From Rebecca billardiae RCC1528 (lineage: Eukaryota > Haptophyta), in contig OZ251237.1 of the NCBI GenBank assembly GCA_965240325.2, forward strand, positions 496,001 through 560,000: a stretch of 64,000 nucleotides of DNA, given 5' to 3'. Each line of letters opens with the position of its first letter. The first letter of the stretch is position 1. Under the pieces are notes generated by a model. The model was not told where the DNA came from. It did not search any database and was given only the letters and a program-made list of their open reading frames with translations. Shown here piece after piece: positions 32,045 to 42,321 of the stretch. The translations under genes were made by a program, and so were the position numbers.

Positions 32045-32798
32045 CAGCTCACAGCGGCAGCAGCGCCAGGCCCGCACTACGAGTCGTACGACTACCGCTT
32101 CAAGTTCAACGGTCGGGTCGCACGGACCGTCTAGTATCCGCAGAGTCCGGGCGCGGCGGTAACTGATAGTAAGCCGCACCGTCGAGTCAGACAGTGATGA
32201 GACATCATGAGTGAGACTGCTGAGCTAGACGCCCACGGCAACTGTGAACCGCGGATCTCAGCCTGCTGGCGAGGAGGCTTTGATACGGACACTGACGCGG
32301 GCTGACTGGGGCCGTGCGCCGAGTCCGGCTGGCTGACGTCGTCACTACAGCTCGCTGATGGCTGCTGTGCGCACGTGCTGAGGCAGAAGCAGGATACACG
32401 GGGCACGGCGTGCGTATACTAGCTAGAGGACGCAAAGCCCCACCTGCATGCCTGCTCGCGCCCCGCACCGAACTTGTCGCGCGCGTGTGCAAGCTTCGTC
32501 CACTCGCCCGATGCTCACAGGCGGCAGCGCGCGCATGCGTGCCAGCCTGAAGCGCGAAGGAGGTGACGAGGGTGGGAAGGCGCTCGTTCACTGTACGGTT
32601 GTACAGTATTGCACGGCTTCAGTCAGCTATGTCTCTCTCTTGCGATCAGGCACGAGAGCAGTGATTGTTGCCCTCCCGCTCGGACGCTGTCTCGATGGCG
32701 GCAGACGCCAGACTCGGCGTGTTGGCGTACGTCTGACGTGAGTGACGTCCAGTCGTCCACTGCGCCACGTGGACGGAGGGAGCTGGGAGCGGAGAGCA
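32045..32798. other. intergenic, no gene seen
   Basis: Between two plus-strand genes. It contains an inverted repeat ACTGTAC / GTACAGT near 32590-32610 and no recognisable frame. Confidence 0.5.
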
Positions 32799-34277
32799 AT
32801 GGAGGCGATGCATCGATGGTGGCTCCCCGTCGTCATCATCTCCGCAGCCGTCCACGCGGCCACCGACGACAGCCTGCGCGCGGGGAACCAGCTGTATGCC
32901 GACGGCGACCTCGAAGGCGCACGTCGCGCGTACGAGGAGTGCCTGCGCCTCGCACCCGGCGAGGCGATGTGCGCGACCAACCTCGCCTCAGTGCTCGTCG
33001 ATCTCAACCCCACCGCACACGGCGAGCGCGCGGAGGCGCTGTATCGCGAGGTGGCGGGAGGCAGCGGCGCAGCGGCGCTTGACGCGTCGTTCAACCTCGG
33101 CCTGCTGCTCCAAGACCGCCGCACGCAGGACGCGACGCGCGAGGCGTGCAGCCTATACCGCCGCGTGCTGCTCGGGGACCGGAGCCGGTGGGACGCGTGG
33201 TGCAACTACGCGGCGTGCCTCTTCGACCTGGGCGTGGTCGTGCCTGCGTTCACGGCGCACGCCAAGGCCATCGTGATGGGCGAGGGGAGCACCTCTGCCG
33301 AGGACGAGGCCGCGATCGCGCAGCCCCTCGCCTCGCTCTACCTCGGCCTGGGCCAGCTCCTGGCTGGCGCGGACGGCGACACGTGCTCTGCGCTGCGCGA
33401 GGCAGAGGGCAGCGAGGTGCTGATGGTGGACGAGGCCGACTCGGCCGTGGACGTGTGCCGCACGAACGCGCGGAATGCGCTCCTGCGCTCGCTCGAGCTG
33501 ATGCCCTCAGAGCGCGCGGAGCACGCGCTCGCCTCGCTCGACGCGGCGACGGGCGCGAGCGGGGCCGCCGCGGGCGGCCGCGATGCGCCAAAGCGCGCCA
33601 GCCCCGCTTTTGTCGAGGCGCTCTTCGACGACTTCGCGCCGAGCTTCGACGACAAGCTGAGCGAGCTGGAGTACCGCGTGCCCGAGATCATCGGCGCCGA
33701 GGCGGAGCGCCTCGTCGCGCGGCGTGGCCGCGCGCTCGGCAGCGCGCTCGACGCGGGCTGCGGCACTGGCCTCCTTGGCCCGCGGATTCGGTCGATCGTC
33801 GAGGGCGCGCTTGTCGGCGCGGACATCAGCCGCAAGATGACCGAGCGCGCGGCGCAGCTCGGCGTGTACGACAGGCTCGTTGTGGGGGACCTGCTCGACC
33901 TGGGCCGGCACGAGCGCCGGCCGTTCGAGCTGATCGCCGCCGCCGACGTGCTCGTCTACTTTGGCGACATCGGCGCGTTGCTGCAAGTCTTTGCGTCGCT
34001 GTTGGCCGCGGGCGGGCGCATCGTCTTCAGCTGCGAGGCGCTCGAGCAGGCGGGCTCGGCCGAGGCGGCGGGCGGCTGGCGGATGACCGCCTCGGGGAGG
34101 TACGCGCACAGCATGCGCTACGTGACCGAGGCCGCGCACGCCGCCGGCTTGAGCGTCGAGTCTCACCGGCGCATCGTGCCGCGGATGGAGAAGGGGCAGG
34201 CGGTCGCCGGCCACCTCTTCGTCCTCGCGCGGGCAGGCGACGCCCAGCCCTTGCAGATGCAACGCGACGAGCTGTAG
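32799..34277 (+). CDS. secreted TPR protein with class I methyltransferase domain
   Basis: The protein has 492 residues and no intron. A signal peptide (MHRWWLPVVIISAAVHA) is followed by tetratricopeptide-like repeats (LRAGNQLYADGDLEGARRAY, ASFNLGLLLQDRR, AWCNYAACLFDLG). Next come the linker FVEALFDDFAPSFDDKLSEL and a SAM-dependent methyltransferase with motif I ALDAGCGTGLLG at about residues 316-328, then GALVGADISRKMTERA and ELIAAADVLVYFGD. The TPR plus FDxxAxxFD linker plus type-11 methyltransferase order is well known from proteobacterial proteins and some eukaryotes. The substrate is unknown. A secretory or plastid location follows from the signal peptide. The start could also be nine bases downstream (second Met). 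Confidence 0.85.
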   Translation: MEAMHRWWLPVVIISAAVHAATDDSLRAGNQLYADGDLEGARRAYEECLRLAPGEAMCATNLASVLVDLNPTAHGERAEALYREVAGGSGAAALDASFNLGLLLQDRRTQDATREACSLYRRVLLGDRSRWDAWCNYAACLFDLGVVVPAFTAHAKAIVMGEGSTSAEDEAAIAQPLASLYLGLGQLLAGADGDTCSALREAEGSEVLMVDEADSAVDVCRTNARNALLRSLELMPSERAEHALASLDAATGASGAAAGGRDAPKRASPAFVEALFDDFAPSFDDKLSELEYRVPEIIGAEAERLVARRGRALGSALDAGCGTGLLGPRIRSIVEGALVGADISRKMTERAAQLGVYDRLVVGDLLDLGRHERRPFELIAAADVLVYFGDIGALLQVFASLLAAGGRIVFSCEALEQAGSAEAAGGWRMTASGRYAHSMRYVTEAAHAAGLSVESHRRIVPRMEKGQAVAGHLFVLARAGDAQPLQMQRDEL

Positions 34278-34828
34278 CGCCGCTGCGGACTACGTGATGG
34301 TTGTCGTCGGCTCCGGACTCGGTGCCAGTCTGCCTAGTACCGCGCCCCTTCCCGCGGATGGCCCGGGGCCCCGCGCAGTCATCCGTCCGCGCGGATCCGC
34401 CTTCCGGCTTCCCGACTTTCCCGAATTCCCGAGTAGTCCCGACGGGCGCCGACGGCGCGGGATGCGAACTACTAATATAATTATTATTCTGATGACGAAA
34501 ATTGTCACGCGGCGCGGCCGTGACAATTATTATTATATTATTATACGTATAGTTATAAATACTGCGGCGGTGCGCAGTTGGTTGACACTGAACCGTATTG
34601 AATAAGCCACTGTCTTGAAGGGCTCCCCACAGTCAGTCACACTGGTCCGCCGTGTCGGACTGGACACTCATCCGGCGCACAGACGGACCAATCAAAGTTG
34701 TCTGTCCAATCCAAGCACAGTTCACAGGCCTGACCCGCGGTGCCACACGATGCGAGACTCGGAGGCGCGGGCCGCCACCAGCATGCTGAACGATGCTGCG
34801 GAAGGAAATGCCATCGTGCGCGCGCTGC
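34278..34828. other. convergent intergenic region, AT-rich in the middle
   Basis: Between the 3' ends of the TPR-methyltransferase gene (+) and the small membrane-protein gene (-). It has AT-rich runs (34470-34600) around the hairpin at 34500-34528 and no recognisable frame. Confidence 0.5.
34500..34528. repeat. inverted repeat with GC-rich loop
   Basis: Ten-base arms AATTGTCACG (34500-34509) and CGTGACAATT (34519-34528) flank the nine-base loop CGGCGCGGC, in an AT-rich convergent intergenic region. It could act as an RNA hairpin at a 3' end; function not shown. Confidence 0.7.
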
Positions 34829-35446
34829 TCACTTGACCTCGCGCCATTCCACCGCTGCTGCGGGAGCACCAGCGCGTGCGGCCCCTGGCGCGGCCTCGAT
34901 GCCGGCCGCTGTCTTCGACAGCTGCTCGAGGAAAGCCTCCACATTCTCCAGGTCGCCGTCTTTTGCATCGTCGGCGCTGAGGGAGGCGCCCATCGTGTCC
35001 ATGTAGTTCTCCAGGAGCTTCAGCCTTTCTCTGCGCGGCGGCGAGCGCACACGCGGATGCGTAAGGAACGGCGCTCGTCCACAAAGGCCAAACGTTTACA
35101 GGCGCGCGCACACCTCTCATTTTGATCGAGCTCGGCCATCTCCTCTGAGTAGTTCTTGGCCAGCGATTTTTGAAACGCCAGCTCCTCCTCATCCATGGTA
35201 CGTTGCACCTGCACGCCAGGCGCGGGGCGTGCACGCGTCCGTGAGTGCGGGCTGCAGGTTGTCGCGCTCAGCAATGGCGCGTCACACCTTCCTGTAGAAT
35301 CTCCGCCGACGGCACCAGCGGATGAGCACGAGAGCGAAGCAGAGGCCAAAGATGGCGCCAACGATCGCTGGCGCCGACGAGCCCCCGGGCTCTGGAGCGA
35401 GCTTCGCCCGTGGCACTGCGGCCTTTGCGTACGGCGGCGGCACCAT
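34829..35446 (-). CDS. small single-pass membrane protein, three exons, family unknown
   Basis: Exons 35288-35446, 35114-35208 and 34829-35030 join in frame to 151 residues. The introns are very short (79 and 83 nt, GT-AG). Exon 1 gives a short N-terminus (MVPPPYAKAAVPRAKLAPEP), one membrane span (APAIVGAIFGLCFALVLI) and a basic stop-transfer RWCRRRRFYRK. Exons 2-3 give a charged helical cytosolic tail (TMDEEELAFQKSLAKNYSEE, ERLKLLENYMDTMG) with an Ala-rich end. Topology with the tail in the cytosol follows the positive-inside rule. I do not recognise the family. Each exon alone looks negligible; the in-phase joins and continuous helix are the evidence. Confidence 0.7.
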
Positions 35447-35813
35447 GGCGCTCGCGAGACGCGAGTGGCGCTTGCAGGCGCCAAGATTTCAAGGGCGTTG
35501 GGGACTCTCCGAGAATCAGCATGGCGGCGGTGGCTCTGTGATCAATAACACCTTGAACCTCACAACTTCAAACTCACAAAGAGTCAGAAGGGTCTCAAGT
35601 GAGTCACGATGCCATCCATCATGCCAATGACAGTTGGTCAACCACAGTCTGCGTGATGTTCGCAGTGGTTCCGGAGTCGACGAGCATCGTCTGAAGCATC
35701 GTCAGTGCCAGGCATCATGCGGCGCCGCTCGTCGCCGTCGGACCGGAGTCCGGTTCCCGTCGCAGCTGGCTGCCCTGCCGCCCCGGAGTTTGTCAGCACG
35801 TGTCGTCAAGTCG
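35447..35813. other. intergenic, no gene seen
   Basis: 5' flank of the small membrane-protein gene and 3' flank of NUP58, both on the minus strand. Mixed composition; no recognisable frame or repeat. Confidence 0.5.
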
Positions 35814-37734
35814 TCAACGCCGCGTCGTCGACTTCTTCTTGGTGCGCAGGTTGGGCTGGCTCGCCATGCCAAAGCCCGGCGTCGCGCCCAGGCCGAACTG
35901 TGCGGTCCCGGCGCCCAGCCCCCCGCTGAAGCCGCCAGCCAGCGACGGCGCCGCGCCCAGGGCGGACGGGGCCGGCGTCGCAGGCGAGCCGAACAGCGAC
36001 GCACCCGGCAACCCCGCAGATGCGCTCGGGCCGGCCGGCGCGCCGAAGGGCCGCGCGCCGAGCGCTGCTGACGCGGCCGGTGCGGTGTTCGCCGGCTGCC
36101 CGAGCGGCGCGAAGAGGCTCGGGGCCGTCGTGGTTTGCAACGGCCCCGACGCCGCCGGCTGCTGCTGCCCCGCGCTCGACGACGGCGGCGCCTGCGCCAC
36201 GCGCGAGGGCGGGAGGGCGCTTCAGCGGGCACGGGCGCGGGCGCGCCGCACGGGCGCGCGGCAGGCACCGCCGGCCACGCGCGCCGCACCTGCGCGTTCG
36301 ACCAGTGCACCAGGTGCGCGCGCGGGATGCCCGCGTGCTTGTGCTTCGTGCTGATATTGGCCGCATCCGAGTCCGCCTGCGCACGGGCACGGGGCCGCGC
36401 ACGCGCGCGCGGCCAGCGCGTCAGCGGCGGGGCGCGCGGGCGCCGCACGCGTGGCGCCACGCGCGGCGCGCGCATCGGCGGCGTGCGCGCGCCTTGGCGA
36501 ACGGATCGTGCCCCACCCGCGCGATGTGCTCCCGGCGCAGCCGGTCCGTGTGCGCGTGCGTCTCGGCCACGCGCGCGGCCAGCGACTCGAGCAGCTGCTG
36601 CTGCTGCGCCATCAGGTGGTGCAACTCTGCGGTGCCGCCGCGCGCGTCGGCGCCGCCAAACTCCGCGGCCCACGCGCGCGGCTGCTCGGCGGCGGCGACG
36701 AGCTGCTCGACCGAGACGAGCTGCGCGTCGAGCGCCTCCGCCTGCCGCCGCATCGAGCCCAGCTGCCGCTCGAAGAAGCCGTACGTCAGCGCCGAGCCGC
36801 CGTCCGCGCCGCCGAGCGCGAGCTGCGCGCGTCGTTCAAACGCTTCCTCCGCGAGCCGCGCGTCGCGGACGACCTCGTCGACCTGCGCCTTGAAGCGGCG
36901 GGTGGTGGCCTCGTCGGCCTCGAGCTCGGCGCGCATGTGCTCCACGCGCGCCGAGCACTCGCGCGCCGCGCCGCTCACGTGCCGCAGCTCGCCGTCGTCA
37001 ATCCCCTGCGTCGGCAGCAGGTCGCGGTTGAACTGCGCCGTCCGCTCGATCAGCGCGTCGAGCTGGTCGAGGAACTGGCGGTGCTCGGCGGGGAGCTTGG
37101 CGTACGGCGTGTCGAGCGTGACGGAGGGCCCGGCCGGCGCGAGCGGCGCCGCGCTCGCCGCGGGCATGCCCGAGAACCCGCCGCCGTACGCGCCGCCCGC
37201 CGCCCCGAACAGGTTGGCGCCCCCCGGTGCGCCGGGCGCGCCGCCAAACAAGCTCAGGCCGCCGCCGCCGGCCGCGGCGGGGTTGGCGGGCGCGCCGAAG
37301 AGGCCCGCGCCCGGTGCGGCGCTCGTGCCCAGCGGCGCCGCGCCGAAGAGTGACGGCGGCGCCGCGCTCGCGCCCGGCGCCGCGCCGAAGAGGCCGGGCG
37401 CACCCGCGCCCGGCGCTGGCGTCGACGCCGCGCCAAACAGCCCACCCGCGCCGGACGCGGCGGGGGTCGCGCCGAAGAGGCCGCCGGTGGCCGGCATGCT
37501 CGTCGTCGGCGGCGCACCGAACAGCGACGGCGCCGCGGTGCTCGCCGGCTGCTGCGGCGCGCCGAAGAGGCTCGCGCCGGCCTGCGGCGCGCCAAACAGC
37601 GACGGCGCGCCGGTCGGCGCCGCGGTGCTCGCGGGTGCGTTCGGCGTGAAGAGGTTGTTCGTCGCGGGCTGCCGCGCGAGGCCCGGTGTCGACGCTGCCT
37701 GGAACGGGTTTGAGCTGCCGCTCGGCGCGAACAT
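35814..37734 (-). CDS. NUP58: nucleoporin NUP58/p45-like, FG repeats and coiled coil
   Basis: Exons 36493-37734, 36290-36376 and 35814-36191 join in phase 0 to 568 residues. The first 190 residues are FG-nucleoporin repeats, mainly SLFGA/GLFGA spaced by Ala/Pro/Gly. A helical domain follows, beginning LPAEHRQFLDQLDALIE, with FNRDLLPTQGIDDGELRHV and HHLMAQQQQLLESLAARVAE, ending near RREHIARVGHDPFAK. Exon 2 reads HAGIPRAHLVHWSNAQ, and exon 3 returns to FG-type sequence (SLFAPLGQP, ARPFGAP, SLFGSP) with a basic KKKSTTRR end. This layout fits the central-channel nucleoporin NUP58, which pairs with NUP54 and NUP62. The first intron (36377-36492) is GC-AG; the second (36192-36289) is GT-AG. It is divergent from the ABC transporter gene. 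Confidence 0.85.
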
Positions 37735-37949
37735 CGCGCGCTCCGCGACAGCGCGTCGCCGATCGCCCGCGGCTCGTGCCGCGCGAGCTCACTGCCGGGC
37801 CGATCGACAGGCGCGCGCAGCCGCTCGTCAGCTCACGGAGTTAAGAGTCAGGTTGCCCGAGCGCGGCAGGCAGCGGGAGTCCGGTGCATCGAAGCTTCAT
37901 CAAAGTTCAGCAAGCCCTCGGTCGTCGGCAGCCGGCAGCGGAAGACACG
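37735..37949. promoter_or_regulatory. head-to-head intergenic region of NUP58 and the ABC transporter
   Basis: Only 215 bp separate the two start codons. GC-rich, without an obvious TATA element; bidirectional promoter inferred from spacing. Confidence 0.4.
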
Positions 37950-40900
37950 ATGAGGCGCTACGTCGCCGTGTTCGTGATGTCGCTGGCGTTCGCCGCGGCG
38001 GCGGCGTCGCCGCCGCGGGGCTCGGGGCTCCGGCTGCGCGGTGGCGCCTCGAGGCGCGTCACGCACCCCGAGCTCGACTCGCGCCTGCTCCGCCGGCTCA
38101 CGTTTGGCTGGCTCAACCCGCTGATCGATGCGGGCGCCGAGCGCAGCCAGCTCACCGACGACGACCTGATCGAGCTGCGCGAGGTGGACCGCTCCGAGCA
38201 CGTGCACGAGCTCTTTGACCGCGCCTACGTCGAGACCTCCGGCCCGTCCGACGCCGAGCGCCCCGCGCTGCACATCTTCCGCACGCTCGCGCGCGCGTTT
38301 GGCCGCCCGTTTGCTCTGACCGGCGTGCTCAAGCTCGTGAACGACTGCCTGCAGTTCGCGGGCCCGCAGCTGCTGCGCATGACGGTGAAGCTCGTGCAGT
38401 CGCCCGAGCGCAACGTCTTCGCGGGCGGCCGGCTCGTCCTCCTCCTCTTCCTCTCCTCCGCCATGCAGGCCATCCTGCTGCGCCACTACTTCTTCCAAAA
38501 CTTTCGCACCGGCATGCGGATCAACTCCGCGATCATGGCGGCGGTGTACGCCAAGACGCTGCGGCTGTCGTCGGGGTACCTGTCGAACGCGTCGACGGGC
38601 CAGCTGGCCAACCTGCTCACCTCCGACGCGCAGCGCATCTCCGACCTGCTCGGGTGCGCGCGCCGGCGCGCGTCCTCGATGCGCGCCGCGCCGCGCGCGC
38701 GCTCAAGCGCTCGCGCGACGCCCGTCTGAGCGGAGTGCGCACCGCGCCCCATCGGCGTGCAGGTACCTGCACGCGCTCTGGTTCGCGCCGTTCCAGATCC
38801 TCGTCGCGCTCGCCTTCCTCTGGCGCGAGATCGGCATCTCCACCCTCGCCGGCCTCGTGACGATCGTGCTGTGCCTCGCTGGCAACTCCGCCATCGCTCG
38901 GGTCACGTATGCCCTCAACAAGAAGCTGGTCGAGACGGCGGACGAGCGGCTGCGGCTGACGGCGGAGGTGTTCGGCAACATGAAGCTGGTCAAGATGAAC
39001 GTGTGGGAGGAGCCGTTCGCCGCGCGGCTCCGCGCCGTGCGCGCGCGCGAGGTCGCGCAGATGCGCACGCTCGCCGCGCTGCGCGCGCTGCTCAACACGC
39101 TGTTCACCGCGACACCGACGCTCGTCGCCGCGGCGATGCTCACGTGCCACTGCGCGCTGGGCTTCCGGCTGGACGTGCCCGCGGCGCTGACGGTGCTCGC
39201 GCTGGTGAACATGCTGCGCACGCCGATGCTCTTCCTGCCCATCGTCTCGAACAATGTGATCGAGGCCTCCTTTGCCGCGCGCCGGATCGCGCGCCACCTG
39301 CGCGCGCCCGAGCACGCGCCGCTCGGCGCGGGCGAGCTCACGGCGCCTGGCGTCCGGCTGCGCGGCGCGCACTTCCAGTGGCCGGAGGCGGAGGAGGAGC
39401 CGGCGGCGGGCGGCAAGACGGGCGCGTCGCCCACGGCCGCCGCCGCCGACGCCGCCGCCGACGCGCCCGGCGGCCGCGAGACGTTCGCGCTGCGCGCACT
39501 CGACCTCGAGCTCGGCTCGAAGCAATTTGCCGCCGTCGTCGGCGCTGTCGGCGCGGGCAAGTCGGCGCTGCTCGCGGCGCTGCTCGGCGAGCTGACGCTC
39601 ACGCGCGGCGTGGCGGCGCTGCGCGGGCGCATCGCTATCTGCCCGCAGCAGCCCTTCATCGCGCGCGGCACCGTGCGCGACAACATCGTCTTCGGCGCGC
39701 CCTTTGACCGCGCGCGCTTCGACGCTGTGATGGCCGCGTGCGCGCTCGACGTGGACGCGCGGTCGTGGCCCGACGGCGCGGAGACGGAGATCGGCGACCG
39801 CGGCGCGACGCTCTCGGGCGGGCAGCGCGCGCGGATCGCGCTCGCGCGCGCCGTGTACGCCGACGCCGACGTCTACCTCCTCGACGACCCGCTCTCCGCC
39901 GTCGACTCGACGGTCGCGCGCCACCTGACGACACACGTGCTCGGTCCAACCGGCATGCTGAAGGGCAAGCTGCGTATTGTCGCGACCAACGAGCTGGGCG
40001 CGGTGGGCAAGGCGGACGTGGTCTTCGGGATGGACGACGGGCGGATCGTGCAGCGCGGCACGCCGCTCGAGCTCGCCGCCGCGCACGGCGGCGTGTACGC
40101 GAGGCTGCTCGCCGCCGCCGAGCGCTCGCGCCCCGTGGCCGCCGGCGCAGCGGCGCCGGGCGACGCGCCCGCCGGCGGGGCGGCCGCGGGCGCTGCCGCC
40201 GCTGCACCGCCGGCGGCGGCGACGAGCCTGCGCGAGGCGATCGCGGCCGGCGCGGGCATGGACGACGACGACGACGACGACGACGACGAGCCCGACCAGC
40301 AGCCCGACCGCTCGGCCGAGCCGCGCCGCGCCGACGCCGTGCAGAGCGCGCGCACCGAATCGGACCGGCTGGCCGAGCAGCATCGGCGCGTGCCGGAGGA
40401 CCTGGCGCACGAAGTGACGGCGTCGCTCGAGGCCTCGGACTCGGGCTCGGCGGAGGAGGAGGAGGCGGGGCAGCCGGCGCGCGGTGGCGGCGCGCCGCGC
40501 TCGGGCGCGCAGCCGGTCGCCTCCGGGCTCACCATGCCCGAGGAGTCCGGCGTCGGCCGCGTCTCGCGCCGCCTCTACTCAGTCCTGCTGCGGGCGGCGG
40601 GCGGGCGCCGAATGCTGTCGCTGGTCTCGCTCGCCTTCTTCGCGGCGGAGGCGGCGTCTGTGGCGACGAACTGGCGGCTGACGCACATGTCGCGCGCGCG
40701 CACGCCGCTCGGCGGGCTCCGCGCGTACTGCCTGCTCGGCGCGCTCTCGGCGCTCGCCGTCTTCTTCCGCCAGCTGCTCGCGCTCGGCGCGGGCCTGCGC
40801 GCCGGCACGGTGCTGCACGAACAGCTGATCCGACGGCTGCTGCGCGCGCCCGTCGCCTTCTTCGACGCGACGCCGCTCGGCCGGCTGGTGAACAGGCTGT

Positions 40901-42321
40901 CCAAGGACCAGCGCACGCTCGACCTGCAGCTGCCCTCCACCATCTCGCAGTACGCGCAGACCATCCTCGTGTGCGCGAGCACGTGCGCGCTCATCTGCGC
41001 GACCGCGCCCGCCGCTTTGCTCGCGCTCGCGCTCGCGGCAATCGCCTACTCGTCGCTGCAGGGCCGGTACGTGAAGACGTCGACCGGGCTGCGCCGGCTC
41101 GAGTCGGCGGCGCGCTCGCCCGTGCTCTCGTCCGTGCTCGAGGGCGTCGAGGGCGCCCCCTCGATCCGCGCCTTCGGCGCGACCGCCTCGAGCACGGCCG
41201 CGCAGCGCGCGATGCTCGACCGGCTCTCGCGCGCCGTCTACGCTCTGATCGGGACCAACTCTTGGCTCGGGCTCAGGCTCGAGATCGTGGGCTCGGGCGT
41301 GGTGGCGGCGGCGGCGGTGGCGGCGACGCTGCTGCCCAACGTGCTCGGCGCGGACGCGGGCACCGCCGGCCTCGCCCTCGCCTCCTCGCTGCAGCTCACG
41401 CAGGTGCTCAACTGGAATGTCCGGACGGCCTGCGAGCTCGAGACGCAGATGATTTCGGTCGAGCGCGTGCACGACTTGGCGGTGGGCGCCGTCGAGGCGC
41501 CGTCCTTCCTCGCGGCGCCGCCGGCCGAGGCGGGCGGCGCGAGCCGCGGCGCGGGGGCCGACGCGGCGTGGCCCACCGCCGGCGCGCTCACCGTCTCCAA
41601 CCTCACCGCGCACTACCACTCCGCCGCCGAGCCCGTGCTCCGCCGCGTGAGCTTCTCGGTCGCGCCGGGGCAGCGGCTGGCGGTCGTCGGTCGGACCGGC
41701 TCGGGCAAGTCGACGCTGCTGCTCTGCCTGCTGCGGCTCGTCGAGCCGAGCGGCGGGCGGATCGCGATCGACGGCGTGGACACGTCGTCCCTCGGGCTCA
41801 CGCGGCTGCGCGCCGCGCTCGGCGTCGTGCCGCAGGAGCACACCACCTTCTCCGGCACGCTTCGCGACAATCTCGACCCGAGCGGCGCGCGCTCCGATGC
41901 GGAGCTGCGCAGCGCGCTCGCGGCGGTGCGGCTTGGCCACCTCGCGAGCTCGCTGGACGAGCCGCTCGGTGCGGGGCCGGGCGCGCCGGTGAAGCTCTCG
42001 GCGGGGCAGCGCTCGCTGCTCGCCATCGCGCGCGCGCTGCTGCCCCCGCGCCGCGCCGTCGTGCTCATGGACGAGCCCACCGCCTCAGTCGACGCCGAGA
42101 CGGATGCGCTCGTGCAGCAGCTCTTCGCGACCCACTTTGCAAACAAGACGACGATCACGGTCACGCACCGGCTGCGCACGATCGAGCAGGCGGACCGCGT
42201 GCTCGTGCTCGACCATGGCGCCGTCGTGGAGGAGGGCAGCCCGAGCGAGCTGCTCGCCTCGCCGGACTCCGCGCTTGCAGGCCTGCTGCGCTCGGGCACC
42301 ATCGAGCGCGAGCGCGTGTAG
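37950..42321 (+). CDS. ABCC (MRP)-type full ABC transporter with N-terminal signal peptide
   Basis: Exons 37950-38653 and 38763-42321 (109-nt intron) give 1420 residues. The layout is TMD-NBD-TMD-NBD. NBD1 has Walker A GAVGAGKSALLA at about 495, the signature LSGGQRARIALARA and Walker B VYLLDDPLSAVD. NBD2 has GRTGSGKSTLLLC at about 1211, the signature LSAGQRSLLAIARALL and VVLMDEPTASVD. TMD1 has the ABCC-typical LLTSDAQRISDLL joined by splicing to YLHALWFAPFQI, and KLVKMNVWEEPF. The linker carries poly-Asp (after about 40260) and is Ala-rich. ABCC pumps export conjugates, organic anions or lipids. Unusually, it starts with a classical signal peptide (MRRYVAVFVMSLAFAAAAAS) followed by RGSGLRLRGGA, a layout seen in plastid preproteins of algae with complex plastids; a plastid or endomembrane site is inferred. 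Confidence 0.93.
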
